From positions 1,798,001 to 1,862,000 of the forward strand of contig OY282456.1 in NCBI GenBank assembly GCA_958296225.1: a stretch of 64,000 bases of DNA, read 5' to 3'. The notes beneath the pieces were generated by a model. That model searched no databases. It was not told the origin of the DNA and saw only the letters and a list, made by a program, of their open reading frames with translations. The stretch is from an uncultured Dehalococcoidia bacterium (GTDB lineage Bacteria > Chloroflexota > Dehalococcoidia > Lucifugimonadales > UBA3495). Shown here piece after piece: positions 1 through 8,129 of this stretch (positions within the stretch are counted from its first letter, which is position 1; every line of letters begins with the position of its first letter). The translations under genes were made by a program, and so were the position numbers.

Positions 1-238
1 TCTTCCAAATCACACCGATCGCCCAAATCCCTATCTTTCCATGATGGTAGAAACGGTTCGATTTGATAGCGATCCGGTCGCCTGGACGCATCTCACGGAT
101 GACGTCATCCGAAGGAGCCGCATCTCCATGTATACCGTAATGCATCCAATAGCCGGGTCCAATATAGTCGTGCCATCTAGGACCGCCGGTAACGAACCAT
201 ACCGGGCGCACGTCGTCATTGCTTGCGATGGAAACCAT
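1..238 (-). CDS. N-terminus of a McrB-like restriction/AAA protein (partial)
   Basis: The reading frame starts at ATG 238 and is open to the left edge, so only the first 79 residues are visible. GGAGG at 251-247 sits 8 bases before the ATG; an in-frame ATG at 244 is too close to that site. The visible part reads VWFVTGG near residue 13, then V-R-MRPGDRIAIKS near residues 48-60, then W-IGVI. This pattern (W-F-G, GDRIAIK, IG-V) is what I recall for the N-terminal PUA/EVE-like sensor of McrB-type AAA+ GTPases of modification-dependent restriction systems. The motor domain would lie outside the window, so the assignment is an inference from one domain. An alternative is another PUA-like protein. 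Confidence 0.55.
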   Translation of the reverse strand, partial: MVSIASNDDVRPVWFVTGGPRWHDYIGPGYWMHYGIHGDAAPSDDVIREMRPGDRIAIKSNRFYHHGKIGIWAIGVIWK

Positions 239-307
239 TATCATTACCTCCGGCCGCTTGCGGCATAGCAAGGGGCTGCCGGCGTATTACATGAAACCGG
301 CCCCGGC

Positions 308-676
308 TTACTGCCCCTCCGGGTAGGTCAGCTTCAGCAGCACGTGGCGGCGGTTCGTCGTGTAGGGGCGCACCTGTTCGGGCCAGCGGCCGGCGTCCAC
401 GGCTGCGGCCCATTCGGGGCTGGTGAGCACTTCGGGGCTTTCCAGCTGATAGACGGCGTGATGCTTGGGCGTGCCGGGTATCTCAATCTCCTGCACCTGG
501 CCGCCCATCGCCATCAGCAGGCGGTGGGTTTCGTAGCGGGTTACGCCGAGGACGCCGGGGGCCTGGTTGAGCAGGGGGCAGTGTTCGGTGTTGTACACTT
601 CGTTGAACAGGGCTTCGCGCTCCGGGTCAATGTCCATGCTGGCGATGAACAGGTATTGGGATTTGAGGTCGGCCAT
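308..676 (-). CDS. small dimeric alpha/beta-barrel (DABB/EthD-like) protein
   Basis: 122 residues; ATG 676 follows GGAGG. The pattern begins with a beta strand (YLFIASMDI), then an EALFNEVYNTEHCPLL helix, then a GVLGVTRYE strand. That order is typical of stand-alone ferredoxin-like DABB/EthD-type subunits, which form dimeric barrels that bind small organic molecules. The HxP segment after the first helix fits the family. No catalytic role can be assigned. It is the last gene of a minus-strand run with the TPR and TPP-enzyme genes and may share their transcript. Confidence 0.6.
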   Translation of the reverse strand: MADLKSQYLFIASMDIDPEREALFNEVYNTEHCPLLNQAPGVLGVTRYETHRLLMAMGGQVQEIEIPGTPKHHAVYQLESPEVLTSPEWAAAVDAGRWPEQVRPYTTNRRHVLLKLTYPEGQ

Positions 677-700
677 CGTAAAACCTCCGTGGTGGGTTCG

Positions 701-1351
701 TTAGTGGGATTGGTGCAACAGCTGGGCGGCCAGGGCCCAGTCGGAGCGGGCGGACGTCAGATCGCCCAGCGCCGCATAGGCTTTGCCCCGCGCCACGTAG
801 GCTACGGTATAGCGGTCCTTCCGCGCGATGGCGGCGGTGAAATCGGCGATGGCCGGCCGGTTGTGTCCCGCGTCCCGCAGCGCTAATCCCCGCCAGTAGT
901 AGCTTTCCGGGTCGTCCGGCGACCGGGACAGGGCGGCGCTGCAATCGGCGGCGGCATCGTCCCACCGGCCAAGTTTGTAGCGGGCGCGGGCGCGGGTTTG
1001 CCAGGCATCGGCGATGCCGTCGTCCAGTTGCAGGGCCTGACTGCAATCGGCGTCCGCGGCCGGCCAGTTTTCCAGGGCCAGGTTGACGATGGCGCGCTGC
1101 AGCCAGGCGTCGGGGTTGCCGGCGTCAAGGCTGATGGCGGCGTCCAGTTCGGCCCCGGCGGTTTGGTACTTGCCCTGCATCGCCAGCGCCCGGCCCCGGC
1201 GGTAACGGACGCCGGCATCGGCCGGGTCAATCAGATACGCCAAGTCCAGCTCGGCCAGGGCGGCGTCGGGCCGGCCCCGGCCCAGCTGGGCGTCCGCGCG
1301 CTGCAAGTGGCCGGCGACGGCGGCGGCGCGGGATTGACGCGAAACGGTCAT
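701..1351 (-). CDS. tetratricopeptide repeat protein
   Basis: 216 residues made almost entirely of TPR units of about 34 residues. The A-x-x-x-Y/W-x-x-R-A and D-P/D-x-A spacing recurs about five times, from residue 14 to the end. There is no signal peptide, so it is probably a cytoplasmic scaffold or protein-interaction module. It starts at ATG 1351, nine bases after the stop of the upstream TPP enzyme, so the two are likely co-transcribed and perhaps translationally coupled. The partner is unknown. Confidence 0.8.
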   Translation of the reverse strand: MTVSRQSRAAAVAGHLQRADAQLGRGRPDAALAELDLAYLIDPADAGVRYRRGRALAMQGKYQTAGAELDAAISLDAGNPDAWLQRAIVNLALENWPAADADCSQALQLDDGIADAWQTRARARYKLGRWDDAAADCSAALSRSPDDPESYYWRGLALRDAGHNRPAIADFTAAIARKDRYTVAYVARGKAYAALGDLTSARSDWALAAQLLHQSH

Positions 1352-1359
1352 TGGCCGGG

Positions 1360-3006
1360 CTAGAAAGCGCGCCGGTGGGAGTAGTCAATCTCCTGGTTGG
1401 TGATGAACTCCAGCAATACCGCGCTGCCATTCTCGTTTTGCTGCCGGGCGCGCCGGAACGCCGGGATGATTTCCGACGGGTCGGTGATGCGTTCGGCGTA
1501 GCCGCCCATGGCGCGGCCCAGGTCGGCGTAGTTGCCGCCCAGGTCGCGGGTGTTGTACAGCGCGTGGGAGCGCTGCATCGCCCCGGTTTCCACCGCCATT
1601 GAGGAGTTGTTCAACACTACGGTGGTGATAGGAATGTCGCTGCGCACGGCGGTCTCGAAGTCCAGCCCCACCATGCCGAAAGCGGCGTCGCCCATAAAGT
1701 TGACGCACATTTTCTCCGGAGCGGCCAGTTTGGCGCCGATAACCAGGCCCAGGCCGGTTCCCAAGCCGTGGGATTTGCCCCAGCCCAGATAGCTGCGCGG
1801 GCCGCCGGCGCGGTAAAAGGGCGTAATCTGGTCCCGCGGACTGCCGGAGTCGTGGGTGATGATGGCTTCGTCGGCGGGGACGGCCTGCTGGAAGTCGGTG
1901 ATAACGCGGTAGGGGTTGACCGGCGGGCCACCGGCCGCGGTCTTGTGCTCCCACTCGGCCAGCCACGCGCTGCGCACCGCTGCAATCTCGCCGGTTACTG
2001 CGGCGTTGTCGCGGCGGCGGTCGCCCACAATCTCGCGGCAGGCGTCAATCATCTGACGCAGCGCCAGTTTGGCGTCGCCAATAACCGGGAACTGAACGTC
2101 GTAGTCCTTGTTCAAGTCCCGCGGGTCGTTGGTGTTTTGAATCAGCGTGCGGCCGGGCGGCAGGTTCATGGACATACCATGTTTGGTGAAGCTGGCGCCC
2201 ACGCCGAATATGACGTCGGCCCGGCGCATAAAGTGGTACACGGCGCCGGACATCACGCCCGAACCGCTGCCCAGCGCCAGGGGATGCTGCTCCGGGAACC
2301 CGCTCTTGCCCAACAGCGTCGTCATCACGGGCGCGGACAGCAATTCGGCCAGCTCCACCAGCTCGTCGGTGGCTTCGGCGTACATCACGCCCTGGCCGGC
2401 GTGGAGCGCCGGATAGGTAGCAGAGCACAGGGCGCGGGCGGCGGCGGCCACATCGTCCGGGTCGGCCTGCGATGCTGACCGGCGCACGTTGCCGCCCCAA
2501 TAGAACGCCTCCTCAGATACCTCTTCCAGCGCCACGTCGGCGGGAATCTCCACCATCGACGGGCCGGGCCGGCCGGTGTACAGAGCGTTGACGGCCCGGC
2601 GCATCACCTGGCTGGTACTTTGCGACAAGTTGAGCCGCTCCAGGTGCTTGGTAACGCTGGCGAAACTCTCGATGGAGTCGAACATGGGAAAGACGCCCTG
2701 CCGCTCGCGCGGGTGGCCCAGGGGCAGCAGCAGGACGGGTACCGAGTCCGAGAAGGACGTGGCGACGCCGGAGTAGGCGTTCTCGGCGCCGGGGCCATAC
2801 TGCATAGCGAACACGCCGGGGGGCCGGCCGTTGGTGACGCGGCTGTACCCGTCGGCGATGCCGACGCCGACGCGCTCCTGACGGCAGATGATGGGCCGGA
2901 TGCCGGCGGCGGCGCAAGCTTCAATGACCGGCGTGGTAGGGAAGCAGGACAGGTACTGCACGCCTTCCCGTTTCAGAATTTCGGCAATGGCGTCAATAGT
3001 TTGCAC
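1360..3006 (-). CDS. thiamine pyrophosphate-dependent enzyme, acetolactate-synthase-like
   Basis: 548 residues from GTG 3006, chosen because AAGAGG lies about 9 bases upstream and a longer start would run into the Uma2 gene. The N-terminal Pyr domain has the catalytic-Glu context RQERVGVGIADGYSR. The middle domain begins around residue 180. The C-terminal PP domain has NFMGDAAFGM followed about 25 residues later by VVLNN, the Mg/TPP motif, with GDA in place of the usual GDG. The family covers acetolactate synthase, benzoylformate decarboxylase, oxalyl-CoA decarboxylase and relatives. The substrate cannot be fixed from sequence alone. There is no small regulatory subunit next door, which argues against biosynthetic IlvB. 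Confidence 0.85.
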   Translation of the reverse strand: MQTIDAIAEILKREGVQYLSCFPTTPVIEACAAAGIRPIICRQERVGVGIADGYSRVTNGRPPGVFAMQYGPGAENAYSGVATSFSDSVPVLLLPLGHPRERQGVFPMFDSIESFASVTKHLERLNLSQSTSQVMRRAVNALYTGRPGPSMVEIPADVALEEVSEEAFYWGGNVRRSASQADPDDVAAAARALCSATYPALHAGQGVMYAEATDELVELAELLSAPVMTTLLGKSGFPEQHPLALGSGSGVMSGAVYHFMRRADVIFGVGASFTKHGMSMNLPPGRTLIQNTNDPRDLNKDYDVQFPVIGDAKLALRQMIDACREIVGDRRRDNAAVTGEIAAVRSAWLAEWEHKTAAGGPPVNPYRVITDFQQAVPADEAIITHDSGSPRDQITPFYRAGGPRSYLGWGKSHGLGTGLGLVIGAKLAAPEKMCVNFMGDAAFGMVGLDFETAVRSDIPITTVVLNNSSMAVETGAMQRSHALYNTRDLGGNYADLGRAMGGYAERITDPSEIIPAFRRARQQNENGSAVLLEFITNQEIDYSHRRAF

Positions 3007-3055
3007 GGTGAAATACCTCTTTGCATTGGGATGATTGGCAGTTTGGCGGGCCGGC

Positions 3056-3745
3056 TTATTCCGAAGCTTCCGGCGGGAAGTCAACCATACCGGACCAGAA
3101 GTCCGCAACCGGCAGGATGACATCGGGAAACGCCTGCGGGCTGATCTGGTCGCCGGGGAAGAACCGGCGGACGGTCTGATACTGGTCTCCGGCCGGGTTG
3201 GTATGGGCTTCTATTTCGTAATCCCGCAAGTTGGCAATCCACACTTCGGGGATGCCCGCTCTGGCGTAGCTTTCCAGTTTCCGGCCCCGGTCGTGCTGTA
3301 GTGAACTGTAGGAGACTTCAATCAGGAAGTACACATCGGCCGGCGTGGCCGCCGCTAGGTGGTAGTCAGGCCGCCGGCGCAGCACAACGAAGTCCGGTTC
3401 CGGGTTATTCCATTCATCCAGCCGTACCGAACCTTGAACGCGAACCCGGGCCCGGCCCATTAAGGAAAATACCAGAAGTTCATTAAGGCAGTCCGTGGAG
3501 TCATTGTGCATTTCTCCGATGGGGGCCATCTCGATAATTTCTCCGTCCAGCAGTTCAATGCGCTCGTATTCGGACAGGATGCCGACTTCGGCCAGGGCGT
3601 AATACTCATCCACCGTGAAGCGGCGGCGGCCAGCCAGGACTTCCTCCCGGTCGCGCGGGCTGAGGATGCCGGCGGCAACCATAGCATAGCACTCTGACGA
3701 GGAAAACCCGCGGCGGGTATAGGACTTGGGCAGTGTCGTGGTCAT
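3056..3745 (-). CDS. Uma2-family (DUF820) PD-(D/E)XK nuclease-like protein
   Basis: About 229 residues. ATG 3745 is preferred because GGAGG at 3755-3751 is 5 bases upstream; a TTG at 3757 is also in frame but poorly placed. The order FTVDEYYAL, YERIELLDGEI, a PEPDFVVL segment, FLIEVSYSSL, then KLESYARAGIPEVWI is the standard Uma2 core. The D...E-V-S residues stand where the PD-(D/E)XK catalytic set is found. Members are common in Chloroflexota and Cyanobacteria, often near mobile DNA, but their physiological role is not settled. Codon use matches the neighbours. Confidence 0.88.
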   Translation of the reverse strand: MTTTLPKSYTRRGFSSSECYAMVAAGILSPRDREEVLAGRRRFTVDEYYALAEVGILSEYERIELLDGEIIEMAPIGEMHNDSTDCLNELLVFSLMGRARVRVQGSVRLDEWNNPEPDFVVLRRRPDYHLAAATPADVYFLIEVSYSSLQHDRGRKLESYARAGIPEVWIANLRDYEIEAHTNPAGDQYQTVRRFFPGDQISPQAFPDVILPVADFWSGMVDFPPEASE

Positions 3746-3891
3746 CATCGCCTCCAAGTGCGCAAGGTTTGACCGGGCCGGTCAATTGTATCACTTGGAG
3801 GGCAGGTTCTGGCGCCGGCTGCGCCGGGCCGCATTGTGCCGGCTCCATAATCCGGCTAGAATGACAGCCGAATCTATGCGGGAGCCTGACA

Positions 3892-5088
3892 TTGACTAGC
3901 GGAGCCCTTGCCGGCGTCAAGGTGATTGACCTTACCCACCACATCGCCGGCCCTTACGCCACCAAGCTGCTTGCCGATTTTGGCGCCGACGTGCTCAAAA
4001 TCGAGCGGCCGGGCGGCGACCCGGCCCGGCGGTTGCCGCCTTTTTATCACGACGAGCCCCACCCGGAAAAAAGCCTGCCCTTTCTGTATCTGAACACCAA
4101 CAAGCGCAGCGTTACCCTCAACCTCAAATCGGAAACGGGGCGGGCGATTTTGCTGGAACTTCTGGCGGACGCCGACGCGGTGGTGGAAAACTTCGCGCCG
4201 CGAGTGCTGCCGTCGCTGGGGCTGGACGAGGATACGCTGCGGGCGCGCAACCCCCGGCTGGTAATTGCGTCGGTATCCAACTTCGGGCAGACCGGCCCCT
4301 GGCGGGATTATCGGGCTACGGAAATCGTGGCGTATGCGCTGGGCGGCCTGATGTATATTTTCGGGGCCTACGACCGCGAACCGCTGAAACACGCCCTGCA
4401 TCAGGCCCAGTTTAAGGCCGGCGCCAACCTGGCTTCGGCGACGCTGCTGGCCCTGTATCACCGGCGGCTCACCGGCGAAGGCCAGCGGGTGGACGTGTCC
4501 ATCCAGGAAGGCATCGCCTCCGCGCTGCGCGACGTCACCAACAACTACACCTACACCGGAGCGGTGCGCCGCCGGCAGCCCAACCACACCGGCGACTTGA
4601 CCAGACTGCGCGCCGTGTCCGACGGCTACGTGCTGCCCAACCCCGGCCTGGGCGCGTCGGTGGACTGGCAAATTCTGGTGGATTTTCTGGAGGCCCCCGA
4701 ACTGGACGACCCGCGCTTTGACAACCCCTCCGCCCGTCTGGAGAACGCCGAGGCGCTGGGCGAAATCCTGGACAACATCTTTGCCACCAAAGGGAAGCAG
4801 GATATTTTCTACTCCGCCCACGAAAAGCGGTTCATCTACGGCGTAATTGACTCGCCGGCGGAAACCGTGGCCAACCCGCAGATTCGGGCGCGGGGTTACT
4901 ACGTTCCGCTGGCGCACGGTGATTTGGGCGAAATTACTTTTCCCGGCGCGCCTTTCCTGATGAGCGATTCGCCGTGGCAGGTTGACGCTGCCGCCCCCCG
5001 GATAGGCGAGCACACCGGCGCGGTGCTGGCCGATTTGGGGTACGGCCCCCGGGACCTGGCCTATCTCACGGCCGCGGAGGTTATCTGA
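3892..5088 (+). CDS. CaiB/BaiF family CoA-transferase
   Basis: 398 residues from TTG 3892, with GGGAG about 7 bases upstream. This is a class III CoA-transferase: LAGVKVIDLTHHIAGPYATKLLADFGADVLKIERP at the N-terminus is the family signature, followed by the GRAILLELLADADAVVENF and RNPRLVIASVSNFGQTG blocks. Such enzymes move CoA between carboxylic acids. The segment that usually carries the catalytic aspartate reads HQAQFKAG here, so the Asp appears to be missing, unlike in the next gene. The stop TGA is one base before the next ATG, so the pair is an operon and may form a heteromeric enzyme. Confidence 0.9.
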   Translation: MTSGALAGVKVIDLTHHIAGPYATKLLADFGADVLKIERPGGDPARRLPPFYHDEPHPEKSLPFLYLNTNKRSVTLNLKSETGRAILLELLADADAVVENFAPRVLPSLGLDEDTLRARNPRLVIASVSNFGQTGPWRDYRATEIVAYALGGLMYIFGAYDREPLKHALHQAQFKAGANLASATLLALYHRRLTGEGQRVDVSIQEGIASALRDVTNNYTYTGAVRRRQPNHTGDLTRLRAVSDGYVLPNPGLGASVDWQILVDFLEAPELDDPRFDNPSARLENAEALGEILDNIFATKGKQDIFYSAHEKRFIYGVIDSPAETVANPQIRARGYYVPLAHGDLGEITFPGAPFLMSDSPWQVDAAAPRIGEHTGAVLADLGYGPRDLAYLTAAEVI

Positions 5089-5089
5089 T

Positions 5090-6442
5090 ATGGCCGGGCC
5101 GTTGCAGGGTGTCCGCATCGTCGAGATGGGCCAGCTCATCGCCATTCCGTCGGCGATGAAGTGGCTGGGCGATATGGGGGCGGAAGTAATCCGGCTGGAA
5201 TCGGTACAGCGACTGGAGAGCTACCGGACGGATTCGCTGTATCACAACGAAGTAGCCGGCGATTTCTGGAACCGGGGAGCCAATTTCTACGAACAAAACC
5301 GGAACAAGCTGGGGCTGACGCTGGACTTGAGCCGGGACGCGGGCCGCGCCGTGCTGCGGGAGCTCATCGCCATCTCCGACGTGTTCGCCGAAAACTTTAC
5401 GCCGCGAGTCATCCGCAACTTTGGCCTGGAGTACGCCGACCTGCGCCGGATACGGCCCGACATTATTATGGTGTCGTCCACCGGCTACGGGTTCGACGGC
5501 CCCTGGGCCAACTTTGGCGCCACCGGCCCGGCTACGGAAGGCGCCGCCGGCCTGGCCTATATCACCGGCTACCGCAACGGCGGCCCGATGATGTCCGAGA
5601 TTCCTTACACCGACTACACGGCCGGCGAGCATACCGTAACCGCCGTAATGCTGGCCCTGATGCACCGTCTGAACACCGGGCGCGGCCAGTTCATCGACAT
5701 ATCCCAGACCCAAACGTGCAGCGCCACTATACCGGAAGCGCTGCTGGACTGGACGGTGAACGGTCGCGTGGCGGAACGGCGGGGCAACGAAGACCCGGCC
5801 ATGTCGCCCCACGGCTGCTATCCCTGCGCCGGCAACGACCGCTGGATTGCCATTGCCATCGACAGCGATGCGGCGTGGCAGGCGCTGTGCCGGGTGATGG
5901 GTCGGGGGGATTGGGCGGCCGACCGTCGCTATGCCGATGCCCTCAGCCGCATCAACCACCGCTCCGAGTTGGACCAGATGCTGGCCTTTGAGACCCGCGC
6001 CCACGACAACCACGCGCTGATGGCCCGGTTGCAGGCCGCCGGCGTGGCCGCCGGTGCGGTTATGGACAGCGAAAATCTGCTGTTCAACGAACACCTGAAC
6101 GCGCGGCGCTTCTATGAGGTAGTGGAGCATCATCCCGACACCGGGATGCCGCCGCTGCCCTACGCCGGCCGGCCCTGGAAACTGTCGCGCACGCCGGCGG
6201 TTCCGCCCCGGCCGGCCCCGATAATGGGCCAGCACAACCGGGAGATACTGGCCGACCTGCTGGGCAAAACCGGAGACGAAATCACCAGGCTGGAAGAAGC
6301 CAACATCATCGGCTACGCGCCACTGTCGCCGCGGGGGGTGCGGCGCCCGTCGCCCGACGAACAGGTGCGGCAGGGGCGAATGCAGCGTTACGAAACGGAC
6401 TACGCGGAACGGGTGCGGCGAGGGTTCGGGATTAGGGAGTAG
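5090..6442 (+). CDS. CaiB/BaiF family CoA-transferase
   Basis: 450 residues. It starts one base after the upstream transferase stops, so it is translationally coupled to it. The N-terminal block LQGVRIVEMGQLIAIPSAMKWLGDMGAEVIRLES and the RGQFIDISQTQ block are class III CoA-transferase signatures. The expected catalytic Asp is visible in IPYTDYTAGEH. The C-terminal 40 residues are charged and extend past the usual family end. A piece of this gene (about 6082-6126) is repeated almost exactly at 7256-7300. The acid substrate is unknown. If gene 1 of the pair really lacks the Asp, this subunit would carry catalysis. Confidence 0.9.
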   Translation: MAGPLQGVRIVEMGQLIAIPSAMKWLGDMGAEVIRLESVQRLESYRTDSLYHNEVAGDFWNRGANFYEQNRNKLGLTLDLSRDAGRAVLRELIAISDVFAENFTPRVIRNFGLEYADLRRIRPDIIMVSSTGYGFDGPWANFGATGPATEGAAGLAYITGYRNGGPMMSEIPYTDYTAGEHTVTAVMLALMHRLNTGRGQFIDISQTQTCSATIPEALLDWTVNGRVAERRGNEDPAMSPHGCYPCAGNDRWIAIAIDSDAAWQALCRVMGRGDWAADRRYADALSRINHRSELDQMLAFETRAHDNHALMARLQAAGVAAGAVMDSENLLFNEHLNARRFYEVVEHHPDTGMPPLPYAGRPWKLSRTPAVPPRPAPIMGQHNREILADLLGKTGDEITRLEEANIIGYAPLSPRGVRRPSPDEQVRQGRMQRYETDYAERVRRGFGIRE

Positions 6443-6642
6443 GCGGCGCGCGTTATGGGGAATCCGCTGGCGGGGGCGATAGTGGTGGTACTGGTACTGG
6501 CGGCGCGCTGATTGAACGGCGGTATGCCGAGGAATTGGGCCAGGACTGTTGGGAGCGGTTTTAAACGGATGCCGGCAAAGTCTTTTGTGCTAAAATTATG
6601 CTGACGCGCAACGGTGCAATCCGCAAAGGATGTACTGGCAAA

Positions 6643-6843
6643 ATGTGGAACGAGATCGGGTTTTGGGGGCTGATGCTTTCGGGGCTGGCATCGGCGGCCG
6701 GCTTGGCCCTGTTGGCGCTGGGCTTAGCCATCTGGCCGGTTCTGCTGGAACGGACGGGGTATATCGCCGGCTGGCTGGTGGTTATCGGGTTGTCTTGCGG
6801 CGGCACGGTCGGAATGTTTGCTTTGCTGGCGCGCCGCCGGTAA
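6643..6843 (+). CDS. small two-helix membrane protein
   Basis: 66 residues from ATG 6643; AAGGA lies about 12 bases upstream. A more upstream in-frame ATG at 6598 would add a polar leader. Two hydrophobic helices are visible: FWGLMLSGLASAAGLALLALGL and GWLVVIGLSCGGTVGMFALL, with ARRR at the C-terminus. I do not recognise the family. It is the first of four small two-helix reading frames between 6.6 and 8.0 kb, separated by decayed DNA. TAAAAT at 6590-6595 could be a -10 box. Confidence 0.5.
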   Translation: MWNEIGFWGLMLSGLASAAGLALLALGLAIWPVLLERTGYIAGWLVVIGLSCGGTVGMFALLARRR

Positions 6844-6910
6844 TCATTACGGCCCACTGCTCCGAAATGGCGACCGCAGAGCAAAACGCCGGTGCGTCGC
6901 CGTTGCCATT

Positions 6911-7183
6911 ATGAAATCGGCGCCCCGGTATCTCCGGTTAGCCGGCTTGCTCCTTGCCGCCGCGGTGCTGCCGTCCGCGGCAATTTTCACGATTGGCATT
7001 GCCGTGAATCTGATTACGCCGCCGGTTTCGGAGTACTAGCTGGTAATTCCGAGGAACGTCGGATACAGCATCATCGCCGGTTCCGCGCTGTTGTTTCTGG
7101 TCGGCATCTACCACCAATTGGAAACCCTGTTGCAGCGCGGTGAACGGGGTGACGCCGGCGGCGCGCCTGAGGATACTCCATAA
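6911..7183 (+). pseudogene. two-helix membrane protein gene interrupted by an in-frame TAG
   Basis: The frame from ATG 6911 encodes a signal-like first helix (YLRLAGLLLAAAVLPSAAIF) and stops at TAG 7037-7039. The same frame then continues without interruption to TAA 7181-7183 and encodes a second helix (YSIIAGSALLFLVGIY) and a polar tail ending EDTP. Read through, this is a normal 2-TM protein of about 90 residues like its neighbours. The single TAG therefore looks like a recent nonsense mutation, a sequencing error or a readthrough site. No suppressor evidence is visible here. Confidence 0.6.
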
Positions 7184-7255
7184 ACGGGCTGACGCTCTGC
7201 AACGGGCGGAGGGCGAAACCATAGCGACGGCTGCCCCTCATCCGTGCCGGCAGTC

Positions 7256-7300
7256 GTTCAACGAACACCTGAACGCGCGGCGCTTCTATAAGGTGTGGAG
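7256..7300 (+). repeat. duplicated fragment of the upstream CoA-transferase gene
   Basis: About 45 bases here match 6082-6126 inside the second CaiB gene with only a substitution and a small deletion near the 3' end (ttctataaggtgtggag against ttctatgaggtagtggag). The fragment ends exactly where the 122-bp inverted-repeat element at 7301 begins. No matching sequence was seen further upstream, so this is a short orphan piece, not a full gene copy. Confidence 0.75.
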
Positions 7301-7423
7301 GGTAACGTTACGTTTTTAGGTGGTTTGATTATTCCCCATTCCAGCGAAAGCGGGAATCCAGGAACGGCAAGAGCGGCATCCCTGACTTTGCAAAACCCCG
7401 ACCACCTAAAACGGAACGCTACC
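7301..7423. mobile_element. MITE-like element, copy 1 (interior type A)
   Basis: 123 bp bounded by inverted ends: GGTAACGTTACGTTTTTAGG on the left and the complement of CCTAAAACGGAACGCTACC on the right. The interior has an attccccattcc...gggaatccaggaacggcaa block that is also present in the copies at 14100 and 32817. It has no coding capacity. No clear target-site duplication is visible. Confidence 0.75.
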
Positions 7424-7511
7424 AACGGTTTTAGGCTGGTTGTACAGCAACCCGGCCTATGATACTGTGTTGATTAGTCAGTCGGCGCGACGCAATTGCA
7501 AGGGAGACAAA

Positions 7512-7724
7512 ATGGCTCTGAAACGGGTACTGCGAGGATGCCGGGTGATTTTCTACCTGTCAACCGCCGCACTTTGTATCGGTTTTCTGTTGGTTCTCCC
7601 GTTGTTGCTGGGCGGGAACTGGTGGCTGGGTACGCCTGCGGTTACGGAAATGGTGGGCTCCGGTATGATGGGTGTGGGCGCCGTTACGGGCGGAGTATCC
7701 GGGTTGCTCCTGCTGACATCCTGA
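7512..7724 (+). CDS. small two-helix membrane protein
   Basis: 70 residues from ATG 7512, with GGGAG 6 bases upstream. The N-terminus is basic (MALKRVLRGCR), followed by helices VIFYLSTAALCIGFLLVLPLLL and MMGVGAVTGGVSGLLLL. Positive-inside charge suggests the N-terminus is cytoplasmic. The family is not recognised. A possible -10 (TATGAT, 7457-7462) lies upstream. It belongs to the run of short 2-TM genes here. Confidence 0.55.
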   Translation: MALKRVLRGCRVIFYLSTAALCIGFLLVLPLLLGGNWWLGTPAVTEMVGSGMMGVGAVTGGVSGLLLLTS

Positions 7725-7775
7725 GGTTGCTGCCGGCAGCACGGTACGCAAAGGGTACAGACAGTAAGTCATCCA

Positions 7776-8033
7776 GTGGCCAACAGACCGGAAATGCTAT
7801 TTTCCAGAACTAACATCAAACTGGCTGCTCTTGCAGTTACGCTGGGAATAGCATGGGGCATTGCGATTATGTCAGTGCTGATTGCGATGGGGATGATAAA
7901 TCCCGATGCCTCCGTTCGGTTGGTAAATTTTCTCAAGAACGTTGGCTACGGCATCTTTGCCGGCGGCGTAATAATTTGCCTAGTGGAACTGGGCAAAACA
8001 GTCGTGAATATCGTGAAAGGTGACACGGATTAG
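7776..8033 (+). CDS. small two-helix membrane protein
   Basis: 85 residues from GTG 7776, or 79 from ATG 7794; neither has a strong ribosome site. Two hydrophobic stretches are clear: IKLAALAVTLGIAWGIAIMSVLIAMGM and VGYGIFAGGVIICLVELG, with a polar GDTD tail. No known domain is recognised. It faces the leuCD operon convergently, and its transcript would meet the hairpin at 8075-8110. Confidence 0.55.
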   Translation: MANRPEMLFSRTNIKLAALAVTLGIAWGIAIMSVLIAMGMINPDASVRLVNFLKNVGYGIFAGGVIICLVELGKTVVNIVKGDTD

Positions 8034-8066
8034 CCGCCCGTCAGTCACTTAGTGCCCATTGATTAC

Positions 8067-8110
8067 GAAAAAGAAGGGCGTTCCAGCAATTGCATTTACT
8101 GGAACGCCCT
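8067..8110 (-). terminator. Rho-independent terminator of leuCD
   Basis: A 12-bp perfect stem (8075-8086 with 8099-8110, AGGGCGTTCCAG and its complement) with a 12-base loop lies 20 bases after the leuD stop. Read on the minus strand, it is followed at once by TTCTTTTT (8074-8067). This is a textbook intrinsic terminator for the minus strand. Confidence 0.85.
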
Positions 8111-8129
8111 GTTCCGTGCGTTCGGATTA

